64,000 nucleotides of DNA from CAZUMW01 sp964621615 (GTDB lineage Bacteria > Desulfobacterota > WTBG01 > CAIYCZ01 > CAIRTM01): the NCBI GenBank assembly GCA_964621615.1, contig CAZUMW010000002.1, forward strand, positions 186,001 to 250,000. The letters are read 5' to 3'. The notes beneath the pieces are model-generated. The model was given only the letters and a program-made list of their open reading frames with translations. It ran no database searches and was not told the origin of the DNA. Each line of letters starts with the position of its first letter. The first letter of the stretch is position 1. The translations under genes were made by a program, and so were the position numbers. Below, in pieces: positions 8,646-16,853 of the stretch.

Positions 8646-9065
8646 CTTCACGGGGTCATCAACGGTAATCCTGCGCTGTGTGCCGATACAGCTGCCGAAG
8701 CCGGTCAGCCCGGCCAAGGCTGCTGCGAACCTGTCCGTTGTCTTTGTCAAGCCCGTCACGGTATTCGTCAAGCTTCGCGATCATTTCGTCCTTTCCTCCG
8801 GGCAGCCGCCCGTTTACCGGGGCATAGTTTTTGATGTGTTCGCTCAGGCATGCAGAGGTGACGTCAAGATGCCGCGGATAAGCGTTTTCTGCTTGAGGAA
8901 TACGGTTTTTTGTAAGGCGGGAAATCATAGCTGGCTGATTCCGGGGAAAAAGGGTGTGCTGCCATAATGCGGTATCCCTTACGTTTCGCTATAGCGGGAA
9001 GGTTTATAACCCGTGGTTTATCAATTGTCAATACGGACCCTTTTTGGCCGCCCCGCAGATTTACC
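8646..9065. other. Intergenic DNA with a possible decayed minus-strand frame
   Basis: No convincing gene. An 89-codon minus-strand frame (8928 to 8659) has a protein-like composition (SEHIKNYAPVNGRLPGGKDE) but no Shine-Dalgarno sequence, no recognised motif and an abrupt end. It may be a gene remnant. Coding in any other frame is not supported. Confidence 0.4.
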
Positions 9066-9095
9066 TTGACTAACTGTTTGCATTTTCTTTAATAT
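9066..9095 (+). promoter_or_regulatory. Promoter directly before the 9103 gene
   Basis: TTGACT (9066-9071), an 18-base spacer and TAATAT (9090-9095). The expected start point, about seven bases after the -10 box, falls at 9102-9103, at the ATG of the next gene, which has no Shine-Dalgarno sequence. Confidence 0.55.
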
Positions 9096-9102
9096 TATTA
9101 CT

Positions 9103-9396
9103 ATGCCCTACCTTATTGCTGTATTGTTTGAAGACAACAAGGAAGACTCCTATATCGCCGTTGAGCTGGAAGGCGAAGAGCCCCAAATCCTGTTTGCGAA
9201 AGGTCCGTCTTTCACAAAAAGAATGGGGCCTTTTCCTGTGCCGTATGCCGAGGCAACCTTTAGGAAATGGAACTATTGCCGGGTCACTAATCCTGTCGAG
9301 GTCGACCTGGATGACCCCCGCTCAATGCTGGAGAAAATGATCTGTTTGCACAGGCAGGACGACCGGACCGCCCTGTACTGTCCGGAAAATACATGA
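9103..9396 (+). CDS. Conserved-looking hypothetical protein, possibly leaderless
   Basis: 97 residues, acidic (NKEDSYIAVELEGEEP), with no signal peptide or membrane segment. Not recognised. Support for it being real: a good promoter immediately upstream, an ATGA stop/start overlap with the following gene, and a second ATGA overlap from there into the RNase E/G gene, which together make a coupled three-gene operon. The mRNA would begin at or one base before the ATG. Confidence 0.55.
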   Translation: MPYLIAVLFEDNKEDSYIAVELEGEEPQILFAKGPSFTKRMGPFPVPYAEATFRKWNYCRVTNPVEVDLDDPRSMLEKMICLHRQDDRTALYCPENT

Positions 9397-9611
9397 GCTC
9401 TTTTTATCCGACCAGCCCTGTATCGGCCAGAAAAAACTTCACTGTATCGCCCCTGTTCCGGCGATTGCCCCGTGACGAATTCCGCTACTGTGGTGACCCT
9501 AATCTATTATCGCTTGACGCACACGCAGAACTAGAAAGGTGGTATGCGGCAGCATGTTTTTCAGCGCGCTTACACGAGGAAGGAATAAATCCAACACCTC
9601 AAAAAAAATGA
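9393..9611 (+). CDS. Small hypothetical protein coupled to RNase G gene
   Basis: 72 residues, starting in an ATGA overlap with the 9103 gene and ending in an ATGA overlap with the start of the RNase E/G gene. The sequence (FRRLPRDEFRYCGDPNLLS) matches no family I know. Both four-base overlaps are the classic sign of translational coupling, the main evidence that this is a gene rather than a gap. Confidence 0.5.
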   Translation: MSSFYPTSPVSARKNFTVSPLFRRLPRDEFRYCGDPNLLSLDAHAELERWYAAACFSARLHEEGINPTPQKK

Positions 9612-11077
9612 TCATCAACGTAGTCCATCCGGAAGAAAGCCGGGTTGCTATTATTGAAAACGGCCTTCTTCAGGAGCTCGCCATTGAGAGCACAAGCCGG
9701 GAAAAAATCCGCGGAAACATTTACAAGGGCGTTGTCCAGAAAGTTGAGGAAAGCCTCTATGCGGCCTTTGTCGAATACGGAGGAAACCGCCCGGGATTTC
9801 TTCCGCTTGGAGAGGTCCGCCCCGCTTACTATTCCGCCAAGCCGCATGCAAACGGCAAGACTCCTGCCCACAAGGTGCTCAAAAAGAATCAGGAGATTAT
9901 CGTTCAGGTTACAAAGGATGAAAAAGGGACAAAGGGTGCTGCACTGACCACCTATACCTCCCTTCCCGGTAGATATCTTGTTCTTATGCCCGGCTATCAC
10001 AGAACCGGTATTTCAAAAAAAATAGAGGATTCCTCCGAGCGCCAGAAGCTCAAAGACATCGGGCGTCAGCTGAAGCTGCCGGAGTCAATGGGGTTTATTA
10101 TCCGTACCGCCGGCCTCAACAAAACAAAAAAAGAGCTGCAGTCGGATGCAAACTACCTTTTGCGCCTTCTGAAAGCAATTGAAGCGCGCGCCAAGGAGTG
10201 CCAGGGCCCACGCCTCATATATCAGGAGAGCAACATGGTTATTCAGTCGATCCGCGATTATTTTACTACCGATATATCGGAAGTTATAATTGATAATGCT
10301 GAGGTACAAAGAAAGGCCCGTGAGTTTTTTAAGCAGATTATGCCCAAGCATCAAAAAAAGGTTAAGCTCTATGAGGAGCCGACGCCTCTTTTTGTCACTT
10401 ACAACATAGAGCCGCAGATTTCTCCGCTGTATGAGCGGCGGGTTTTTTTGAAATCGGGGGGAAGCATATCAATCGATCCGACCGAAGCCCTTGTTTCAAT
10501 CGATGTAAACACCGCCCGGTTTACAAGGGCTCGCGATCCCGAGGAGTCGGCTCTTCTCACAAATGTGGAGGCTGCACGGGAAGTAGCCCGCCAGCTGAGG
10601 CTGCGCGATTTGGGCGGGCTGATCGTTATAGATTTTATTGATATGCGGAACCCCAAAAACCGGCAGCAGGTTGAAAAAGAGCTCAAGAATGCGTTCAAGG
10701 GCGACAAGGCGAATGTTGAATTCAGCAAGATATCAAAATTCGGGCTGCTTGAAATGTGCAGAGAGCACCTTCGCTCGCCGCTGATAGATACCAGTCATGT
10801 TGAGTGTCCCTATTGCAGCGGAACCGGAAAATACCGCTCAAAAGAAGCGCTGTCACTTGCGATAATACGTGAGCTGCATGCCAAAGCCTCGCTGGGCGCG
10901 ATAGCTGAGATCAAAATTTCGCTTTGTCCGGAGGCTGCCCAGCACCTGCTCAATACCATGCGCAGCGAGCTGTACCGCCTCGAGCAGCATTACGGTCTGA
11001 GCATCACCGTTACCGGACACGCCACCATGCCGGTAGATCATTATTCTATAGATTATACCGAGAAAAAGCAGCAGTAA
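9608..11077 (+). CDS. rng: Ribonuclease E/G family endoribonuclease
   Basis: 489 residues from ATG 9608 (MIINVVHPEESRVAIIENG). The length without a long C-terminal scaffold favours RNase G over RNase E. An S1-like domain (RGNIYKGVVQKVEESLYAAFVEYGG) lies at about 35-120 with an insertion. The catalytic Mg-binding Asps sit in SIDVNTARF (near 298) and VIDFIDM (near 341), and the Zn-link is CPYCSGTG near 400. It makes single-strand cuts in 5'-monophosphorylated RNA, in rRNA maturation and mRNA decay. The longer upstream frame overlaps the 72-residue gene and is not used. Confidence 0.93.
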   Translation: MIINVVHPEESRVAIIENGLLQELAIESTSREKIRGNIYKGVVQKVEESLYAAFVEYGGNRPGFLPLGEVRPAYYSAKPHANGKTPAHKVLKKNQEIIVQVTKDEKGTKGAALTTYTSLPGRYLVLMPGYHRTGISKKIEDSSERQKLKDIGRQLKLPESMGFIIRTAGLNKTKKELQSDANYLLRLLKAIEARAKECQGPRLIYQESNMVIQSIRDYFTTDISEVIIDNAEVQRKAREFFKQIMPKHQKKVKLYEEPTPLFVTYNIEPQISPLYERRVFLKSGGSISIDPTEALVSIDVNTARFTRARDPEESALLTNVEAAREVARQLRLRDLGGLIVIDFIDMRNPKNRQQVEKELKNAFKGDKANVEFSKISKFGLLEMCREHLRSPLIDTSHVECPYCSGTGKYRSKEALSLAIIRELHAKASLGAIAEIKISLCPEAAQHLLNTMRSELYRLEQHYGLSITVTGHATMPVDHYSIDYTEKKQQ

Positions 11078-11112
11078 TCACAAAGAAAGACTGCACAAAA
11101 AAATCAGGCGCC

Positions 11113-13302
11113 ATGGATTCAAAAAACAACCCTCAGGAATACACCATTCTCACATCCTGCCCTCATGACTGCGGCGGCAGGTGTGTGCTTAAAGCTCATA
11201 TCAGAGACGGAAAAGTTGTGCGCATTGAATCTGATACCGGCTCGGAGCCTCAGCTTCGCGCCTGTGCCCGCGGTCGCGCCTATCGGCGGCGCCTGTATTC
11301 ACCGGACCGGCTCACCAGGCCGCTGATCCGCCGCGGAGAGCGGGGTGAAGGAAGATTCGAGCCCATATCCTGGGACGATGCGCTCGGCGAGACAGCGAGC
11401 CGCCTTATTGCAGCAAAAAAAAAGCACGGCCCCGAATCCATAATGTATATCGCCTATTCAGGCAACACCGGCACGTTTCTGCACAATCAGCTTGCTGTGT
11501 TCAGGCTGCTCAGCATGTTCGGGGGCTTTACACCGATATGGGGCTCGGCCTCGTTCTGGGGCAGCCTTTTTTCTTCTGAGAAAACCTACGGCACGGTTGT
11601 GGCGGGACACACCCCCGATGACATAGAAAACGCCCGGCTCATTATTATGTGGGGATGGAATCCCGCGGAAACGGTTCAGAAAACAAACACCTCTTTGTAT
11701 CTTGCCCGGGCACGGGAAAAGGGAACAAAAATTGTGGCGGTTGACCCCCGGTTTACCGATTCTGCAGCCGCATTTGCCTCACAGTGGGTTCCGATCCGGC
11801 CGGGGACAGACACGGCCATGCTTCTGGCTATGGCATATGTAATGATTAAACGGAAGCTTTATGACCGGGATTTTCTCGATGCCTGCACGGTTGGATTTGA
11901 CCGGTTTCAGGAATATGTCCTCGGCGCTGCTGACGGACAGCCCAAGACACCCGAATGGGCCGCCGGCATTACCGGCGTTCCCGCCGGGACCATTGACGAG
12001 CTTGCCCGGCAGTATGCAACGGTTAAGCCTGCAAAGCTGCTGACCCTCGGGGCTCCGGGCCGAAGCGCATTCGGAGAGCAGTTTCATCGTGCCGCCGCCA
12101 CGCTGGCGGCCATGACCGGCAATGTCGGGATCTACGGGGGCGACCCTGCCGGCTTCGGACTCCCCGCGGTCGGGCTCCGTCCCGAGGCAGGCACCGGGCT
12201 TATCAACCGGCGCATGACCGGCAACCTGCCGGAAGGCGCCCGCCAGCGACCCGCCATCCATATCACCAGAATATGGGACGCCATTCTCAAGGGAACACGG
12301 GGCGGCTACCCCGCAGACATATCCATGGCATATATCACCAACGGGAACCCGGTCAATCAGTTCATGAACACCAACAAAGCGGTGCAGGCGCTATCGAAGC
12401 TTGATTCGATCGTCATCCACGAACAGTTCATGACACCGACGGCACGCTATGCCGACATTGTGCTGCCGGTAAACACCCAGTTTGAGCGAAACGATATCAT
12501 ACGGCCCTGGCAGGGCGGCCCATACTGCATTTATATGAAAAAGGCGGTTGAGCCGCTTCGGGAGACCAAATCCGATCTTGAGATCTGCATGGGGTTGGCA
12601 AAAAAGCTTGACATAGAGCACTACAGCGATTTTACCGAAGAGGAGTGGCTTAAGAATTTCTGGGAGGCCGCTCAGGATATGACCGACTCAAAGCCGCTTC
12701 CCGACTATGAGACATTTAAAAAAGAAGGGGTTCATAAAATACCTGTGTCCGGCCCGTCTATCGCTTTTGAGAAGCAGCGAGAGGATCCGGAAGAGCACCC
12801 GTTTCCCACGCCGTCTGGAAAAATAGAAATTTACTCACAATCAATTGCCGAAAAAAACGACCCCGAGCTGCCTCCGCTGCCGACCTATATCCCGCCGTGG
12901 GAGGGGCCTGCGGACCCGCTTGCACAAAAATACCCGCTGCAGCTCATAACCACACACTCAAAGCGGCGCATTCACTCCAACATGGACAATATCGACTGGC
13001 TCAGGGAGCTCGAGCCGCATAAAATATGGATTAACACAGAAGATGCACAGGCAAGAAACATTGCAGACGGCGACCGGGTAAGCGTGTTCAATGACCGGGG
13101 AACCGTCAGCATCAGCGCCAAGGTCACACAGCGAATTATGCCCGGGGTGGTGAGCATGGGGCAGGGCGCCTGGTTTTCTCCCGACAAAAGGGGTGTTGAC
13201 CGGGGCGGCTGTGCCAACGTGCTGTTAAAAGATGCACACTCGCCCGCGGGTTCCTTCTGCAGCAACACCTGCCTTGTGCAGGTGGAAAAAGAAACCGGGT
13301 GA
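11113..13302 (+). CDS. Molybdopterin oxidoreductase, DMSO reductase family catalytic subunit
   Basis: 729 residues from ATG 11113; the frame upstream overlaps the RNase gene and is not used. An N-terminal 4Fe-4S site, CPHDCGGRC with C51 (C16, C20, C24, C51), is followed by the Mo-bisMGD domains (LIIMWGWNPAETVQ, KIVAVDPRFTDSAA, VPIRPGTDTAMLLA). The C-terminal molydop_binding domain contains TTHSKRRIHSNMDN. The segment WGSASFWGS lies where the Mo ligand is expected, and a Ser ligand is plausible. The family reduces DMSO, TMAO, sulfur oxyanions and others. No Tat signal is present, so it should stay in the cytoplasm, unlike DmsA. It is paired with the Fe-S subunit 48 bases downstream. Confidence 0.88.
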   Translation: MDSKNNPQEYTILTSCPHDCGGRCVLKAHIRDGKVVRIESDTGSEPQLRACARGRAYRRRLYSPDRLTRPLIRRGERGEGRFEPISWDDALGETASRLIAAKKKHGPESIMYIAYSGNTGTFLHNQLAVFRLLSMFGGFTPIWGSASFWGSLFSSEKTYGTVVAGHTPDDIENARLIIMWGWNPAETVQKTNTSLYLARAREKGTKIVAVDPRFTDSAAAFASQWVPIRPGTDTAMLLAMAYVMIKRKLYDRDFLDACTVGFDRFQEYVLGAADGQPKTPEWAAGITGVPAGTIDELARQYATVKPAKLLTLGAPGRSAFGEQFHRAAATLAAMTGNVGIYGGDPAGFGLPAVGLRPEAGTGLINRRMTGNLPEGARQRPAIHITRIWDAILKGTRGGYPADISMAYITNGNPVNQFMNTNKAVQALSKLDSIVIHEQFMTPTARYADIVLPVNTQFERNDIIRPWQGGPYCIYMKKAVEPLRETKSDLEICMGLAKKLDIEHYSDFTEEEWLKNFWEAAQDMTDSKPLPDYETFKKEGVHKIPVSGPSIAFEKQREDPEEHPFPTPSGKIEIYSQSIAEKNDPELPPLPTYIPPWEGPADPLAQKYPLQLITTHSKRRIHSNMDNIDWLRELEPHKIWINTEDAQARNIADGDRVSVFNDRGTVSISAKVTQRIMPGVVSMGQGAWFSPDKRGVDRGGCANVLLKDAHSPAGSFCSNTCLVQVEKETG

Positions 13303-13350
13303 AGCAGAGGGGCATTATCAGAAAAATTTTATATCGTCGAAAGGCAGCAC

Positions 13351-13977
13351 ATGCAGATAGGATTTTATTTCGATCAGCAGCGGTGTACGGGGTGCTATGC
13401 CTGTACGGTTGCCTGCCGCGACTGGCATGATGTTTCCGACACGTCGGTAATCTGGCGGAGGGTTGTTGCGCATGAGTCGGGGATATATCCGGTTCTGCAG
13501 CTTTCCTATATGTCCATTTCGTGCCTGCATTGCGCCGACCCGCCCTGTGCCGAAGCATGCCCCGCAGATGCGATATATAAGCGGGAACAGGACGGCGTTG
13601 TTCTGGTTGACCGATCAGCGTGCCTGGGGAAGGATTCATGCGGCAGGTTCTGCAGCGATGCCTGCCCCTATGATATTCCGCAGTTCGGCAGCGAGCCGGA
13701 TGCCAAGATGCAAAAATGCACGCTGTGTGTCGAACGGCTTGAAAATGGTCAAAAGCCTGTGTGCGTCGAGGCCTGCCCGATGCGCGCCCTCGATGCGGGG
13801 CCGGTTGAGGACCTCGTCCGGAAATACGGATGCGGCCGGGATGCGCCGGGCTTTTTCTTTTCAGCAGACGCCGGGCCCTCTCTCATTATCAGACCCCGCT
13901 ATCCGGCCTCCGGGGGCTGTGTGCGCGGTTCGACAAACTCGATCAGCAGCCCGCCCGTGTCTTCGGGGTCAAAGTAG
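13351..13977 (+). CDS. Four-cluster ferredoxin subunit (DmsB-like)
   Basis: 208 residues with sixteen cluster cysteines in the DmsB arrangement: CTGCYACTVAC, CLHCADPPCAEAC, CLGKDSCGRFCSDAC and CTLCV...CVEAC. These bind four Fe-S clusters that wire electrons to the molybdopterin subunit. No membrane-anchor gene (DmsC or NrfD type) follows. After the family's usual end (SLIIRPR) there is a tail of about 25 Gly/Ser-rich residues, because the frame continues 79 bases into the 3' end of the convergent epimerase gene. Confidence 0.9.
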   Translation: MQIGFYFDQQRCTGCYACTVACRDWHDVSDTSVIWRRVVAHESGIYPVLQLSYMSISCLHCADPPCAEACPADAIYKREQDGVVLVDRSACLGKDSCGRFCSDACPYDIPQFGSEPDAKMQKCTLCVERLENGQKPVCVEACPMRALDAGPVEDLVRKYGCGRDAPGFFFSADAGPSLIIRPRYPASGGCVRGSTNSISSPPVSSGSK

Positions 13978-14351
13978 GCGACCCGGCTACGGGTCATATC
14001 AAGTATGCCGTTTCGGGTTACATGACCGAGCCGGATCCCTTTTTGCTGCATCAGCGAAACCGCTGTGTCGATATCGGTAACCGTGTAGGCGACGTGGTTG
14101 AACCCTGCCGGCGGATTACCGACTATTTTTTTGAAGCGCTCCGATATCGGCTGAATCAGCTCAAACTCCATATTGCCGACCGGCAGAAAAGCAAACCGGC
14201 TTTCCGGGTTTTTTTCCTCAAGGGGCGGAAAATAGCGAATGTCGGTATCATCTATATCATATATTTTTTTATACAGCTTTACTGCAGTATCCATATCCTC
14301 GACATACACTCCAAGATGACGGATATCGATAATAAGGTCACTTATTTTCAT
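13899..14351 (-). CDS. Methylmalonyl-CoA epimerase-like VOC protein
   Basis: 150 residues of the vicinal-oxygen-chelate fold: two beta-alpha-beta-beta-beta modules beginning RHLGVYVEDMDTAV and FNHVAYTVTDIDTAV. Likely metal ligands are H12, Q67, H86 and E138, the set seen in methylmalonyl-CoA epimerase. The enzyme interconverts (R)- and (S)-methylmalonyl-CoA in the propionate/succinate pathway. A glyoxalase or other VOC role remains possible, since no mutase gene is next to it. It is the last gene of a four-gene minus-strand cluster and overlaps the Fe-S subunit gene tail to tail. Confidence 0.75.
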   Translation of the reverse strand: MKISDLIIDIRHLGVYVEDMDTAVKLYKKIYDIDDTDIRYFPPLEEKNPESRFAFLPVGNMEFELIQPISERFKKIVGNPPAGFNHVAYTVTDIDTAVSLMQQKGIRLGHVTRNGILDMTRSRVAYFDPEDTGGLLIEFVEPRTQPPEAG

Positions 14352-14391
14352 AGCGCGCCGGGCCTCCGGTTATGAAGAGCCGTTACGTGGT

Positions 14392-15735
14392 CTACAAAAG
14401 GCTGTTTACCACGGACTCGACTTCTGTTTGTATTTCTTCGAGACGCTGTCCGGTGTCGGCTTCAAACCGCAGCACGAGCACCGGCTGGGTGTTTGACGCC
14501 CGCACCAGCCCCCACCCTCCCGGCATGATAATCCGGGCGCCGTCAATATCGATAATTTTATATTTGTCCTGAAAAGCCTGTTTTACTTTTTCGATAACGC
14601 CGAACTTCAGGTCATCGGGACAATCGACGCGTATTTCCGGTGTAGTGAATGTTTCCGGCACATCGGCAAGCAGCGAGCTCATGGGGCTCTGTGTTTTGGA
14701 CAGGATTTCAACAAGTCGGCAGGAGGCATACACCGCATCGTCGAATCCGTAATACCGGTGAGAAAAAAACATATGACCGCTCATTTCCCCCGCGAGCATG
14801 GCGCTTTCCTCTTTGAGCTTGGCCTTTATGAGCGAGTGGCCGGTGCGCCACATTATGGCTTTGCCGCCGTGCTGCTCGATGTCATTGTAGAAATTCTGCG
14901 ACCCCTTTACCTCTGAAATAAATGTCGCTCCGGGATGCTCTTCGAGAATGGCCCGGGCAAAAATGATCATCAAATGATCTCCCCAGATAATCGAACCCTT
15001 TTCGTCGACTGCACCGATGCGGTCGGCATCCCCGTCGTAGCCGATGCCCACATCAGCACCTTTGGAGCGCACCGTCTCGATCAGGTCTTCAAGATTTCCG
15101 GGAACGGTGGGGTCGGGGTGGTGGTTAGGGAATCGGCCGTCCATATCGCAATAAAGGGGGATAACGGTGCATCCCAACTGCTCAAGTATCGGCACGGCAG
15201 CCTGGCCTCCAGTGCCGTTTCCGGCATCAACAACCACGGTGACCGGCCGCTGCAGGGTGATGTTTTTCACGATCATGCTAATGTAATCAGGCAGAATATC
15301 TGCGGTGGTCACGCTGCCCGAACCCTGTTCAAAGTCTCCTTTATCAATGAGCTCTTTGAGCTTCAGAATTTCGCTGCCGTGAATCGTTGTTTTCCCGCAG
15401 CATACCTTGAACCCGTTAAACTCGGCCGGATTGTGGCTGCCGGTAATCATAACGCCGCCGTTTTTGTCCAGGTGAAAAAGAGAAAAATAGAGAAGGGGGG
15501 TGTGGCATGTGCCGATATCAGTCACGTTCATGCCTGTTTCAATAAGCCCTGAAATCAAAGCGTCTCTAAGGCCTTCCGAAGAAAGGCGGCAGTCGCGCCC
15601 GAGCGCCATTTCACTGACATCCCGGCGGATAAGATAGGTTCCTATGGCCCGTCCAAGGGTGATGACGACATCCTCGGTCAAATCATCCTTAACCACGCCG
15701 CGGATATCATATTCTCTGAAAATGTGTTCATTCAT
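14392..15735 (-). CDS. Phosphomannomutase/phosphoglucomutase (AlgC/ManB type)
   Basis: 447 residues of the alpha-D-phosphohexomutase family, with a GGGGAAG Shine-Dalgarno. N-terminal FREYDIRGV, the active phosphoserine loop ITGSHNP (S100), the Mg loop DGDADR (D234, D236, D238), the sugar-binding GEMSGHMFF and the C-terminal phosphate-binding RASNTQPVLVLRFEA are all present. It interconverts 1- and 6-phosphates of mannose or glucose for lipopolysaccharide and other glycan synthesis. Dual-specificity is typical of AlgC-like members and cannot be settled from sequence. Downstream of the kinase gene by 94 bases on the same strand. Confidence 0.93.
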   Translation of the reverse strand: MNEHIFREYDIRGVVKDDLTEDVVITLGRAIGTYLIRRDVSEMALGRDCRLSSEGLRDALISGLIETGMNVTDIGTCHTPLLYFSLFHLDKNGGVMITGSHNPAEFNGFKVCCGKTTIHGSEILKLKELIDKGDFEQGSGSVTTADILPDYISMIVKNITLQRPVTVVVDAGNGTGGQAAVPILEQLGCTVIPLYCDMDGRFPNHHPDPTVPGNLEDLIETVRSKGADVGIGYDGDADRIGAVDEKGSIIWGDHLMIIFARAILEEHPGATFISEVKGSQNFYNDIEQHGGKAIMWRTGHSLIKAKLKEESAMLAGEMSGHMFFSHRYYGFDDAVYASCRLVEILSKTQSPMSSLLADVPETFTTPEIRVDCPDDLKFGVIEKVKQAFQDKYKIIDIDGARIIMPGGWGLVRASNTQPVLVLRFEADTGQRLEEIQTEVESVVNSLL

Positions 15736-15829
15736 TGCGCTTCCCCCATAATAAATTGTGGCTCCGGCCCAGAATGTTTAACAGCAGCCTGCTGCAGCTG
15801 AGCTCAATTGCCCCGTGTTGAATCCTTAG

Positions 15830-16843
15830 CTATCCCAGCTCAAGGCTCATCAGCTCCGAGCTGATGTTTCCGGTATACCGGGGGCCGATTTGAGAGACGA
15901 CCCTGGCGGAAAAAAAGCTGGCAATGTTACCGCTTTGTTCCAGAGTGTAGTTGTTTGCAAGCCCGAACAGCAGCCCGGCGGCGTAGGAGTCTCCGGCGCC
16001 GGTTGTGTCGATTGCAGATATAAGGTGCGGCTTTACGCGGATCTCGCTGCCGCCGAAATGAAGAAGCGAGCCGTGTTCGCCCTCGGTCACGGCAACATTG
16101 CCGCACATGCCGGCAAGCGCGGAAACGGCCTCCTGCGTTGTTTCGGTATCGGTAAGCGCCTGCGCCTCCTGCGCATTGGCAAAGAGGATATCGATGTCAT
16201 GGGCAAGGAGCTTCAGAAAAAGCTCCTTGTGCCGCTCAATACAAAATGCATCCGAAGCGGTCAGGGCTATCTGAATTTTGTTTTTTCTGGCGGTTTCAAT
16301 GGCCTCGAGCACAGTGTTTGTGGCTCGCTCGCTGTCGAAAAGATATCCCTCAATATACATATACCGGCTCTGCTTCAGATGCTGCTCATTTACGTGGGCA
16401 TAGTCAATTTCGCTGGCAACGCCAAGATGCGTGAGCATGGTTCTCTGGGCATCATCGGAAATAAGCACCAGGCAGGTGCCGGTCATACCGCTTTGGCGCT
16501 TTTCATTGAATTGCACTTTGCTTTCGCGCATATGCTGTATGTAAAGGTCGCCGAAGCCGTCTTCGCCCACTATGCCGCACAGGCCGGCAGAGCCGCCGAG
16601 CTGACAGACGCCGAATGCAGTGTTTGCCGCGCTGCCGCCGGCGGCGGTGTGCAGCTTTTGCTGAATGGCGTCGAGTGTGAGCGTATCGGACTGGGTAAGC
16701 TTTTTAAGTATATCCTCCTGCCGGTGGCGGTTGGTGAGATACATGTTGCCTTTTTCGATTCCCAGCTCGTCGAAAAGCGAATCGCGCACGTGCATCTGAA
16801 TATCCATGAGCGCGCTTCCAAAAGTGTATACATTCAGTTCCAT
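15830..16843 (-). CDS. PfkB-family carbohydrate/adenosine kinase
   Basis: 337 residues from ATG 16843 (MELNVYTFGSALMDIQ), which has AAGGAG at ideal distance; the longer frame begins inside the neighbouring gene and is not used. Ribokinase fold: AAGGSAANTAFGVCQLGG near 90 for substrate binding, GIVGEDGFGDLY, and the ATP/anion-hole motif DTTGAGDSYAAG near 290 with the catalytic Asp. Deltaproteobacterial proteins of this form are usually annotated as adenosine kinase; a sugar kinase is an alternative. Overlaps no neighbour and starts 11 bases after the FAD reductase stop. Confidence 0.87.
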   Translation of the reverse strand: MELNVYTFGSALMDIQMHVRDSLFDELGIEKGNMYLTNRHRQEDILKKLTQSDTLTLDAIQQKLHTAAGGSAANTAFGVCQLGGSAGLCGIVGEDGFGDLYIQHMRESKVQFNEKRQSGMTGTCLVLISDDAQRTMLTHLGVASEIDYAHVNEQHLKQSRYMYIEGYLFDSERATNTVLEAIETARKNKIQIALTASDAFCIERHKELFLKLLAHDIDILFANAQEAQALTDTETTQEAVSALAGMCGNVAVTEGEHGSLLHFGGSEIRVKPHLISAIDTTGAGDSYAAGLLFGLANNYTLEQSGNIASFFSARVVSQIGPRYTGNISSELMSLELG

Positions 16844-16853
16844 GCGTTCTCCT

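Noticed and set aside
14935..15552. 205-codon plus-strand frame
   Set aside because: Antisense shadow of the phosphohexomutase gene.
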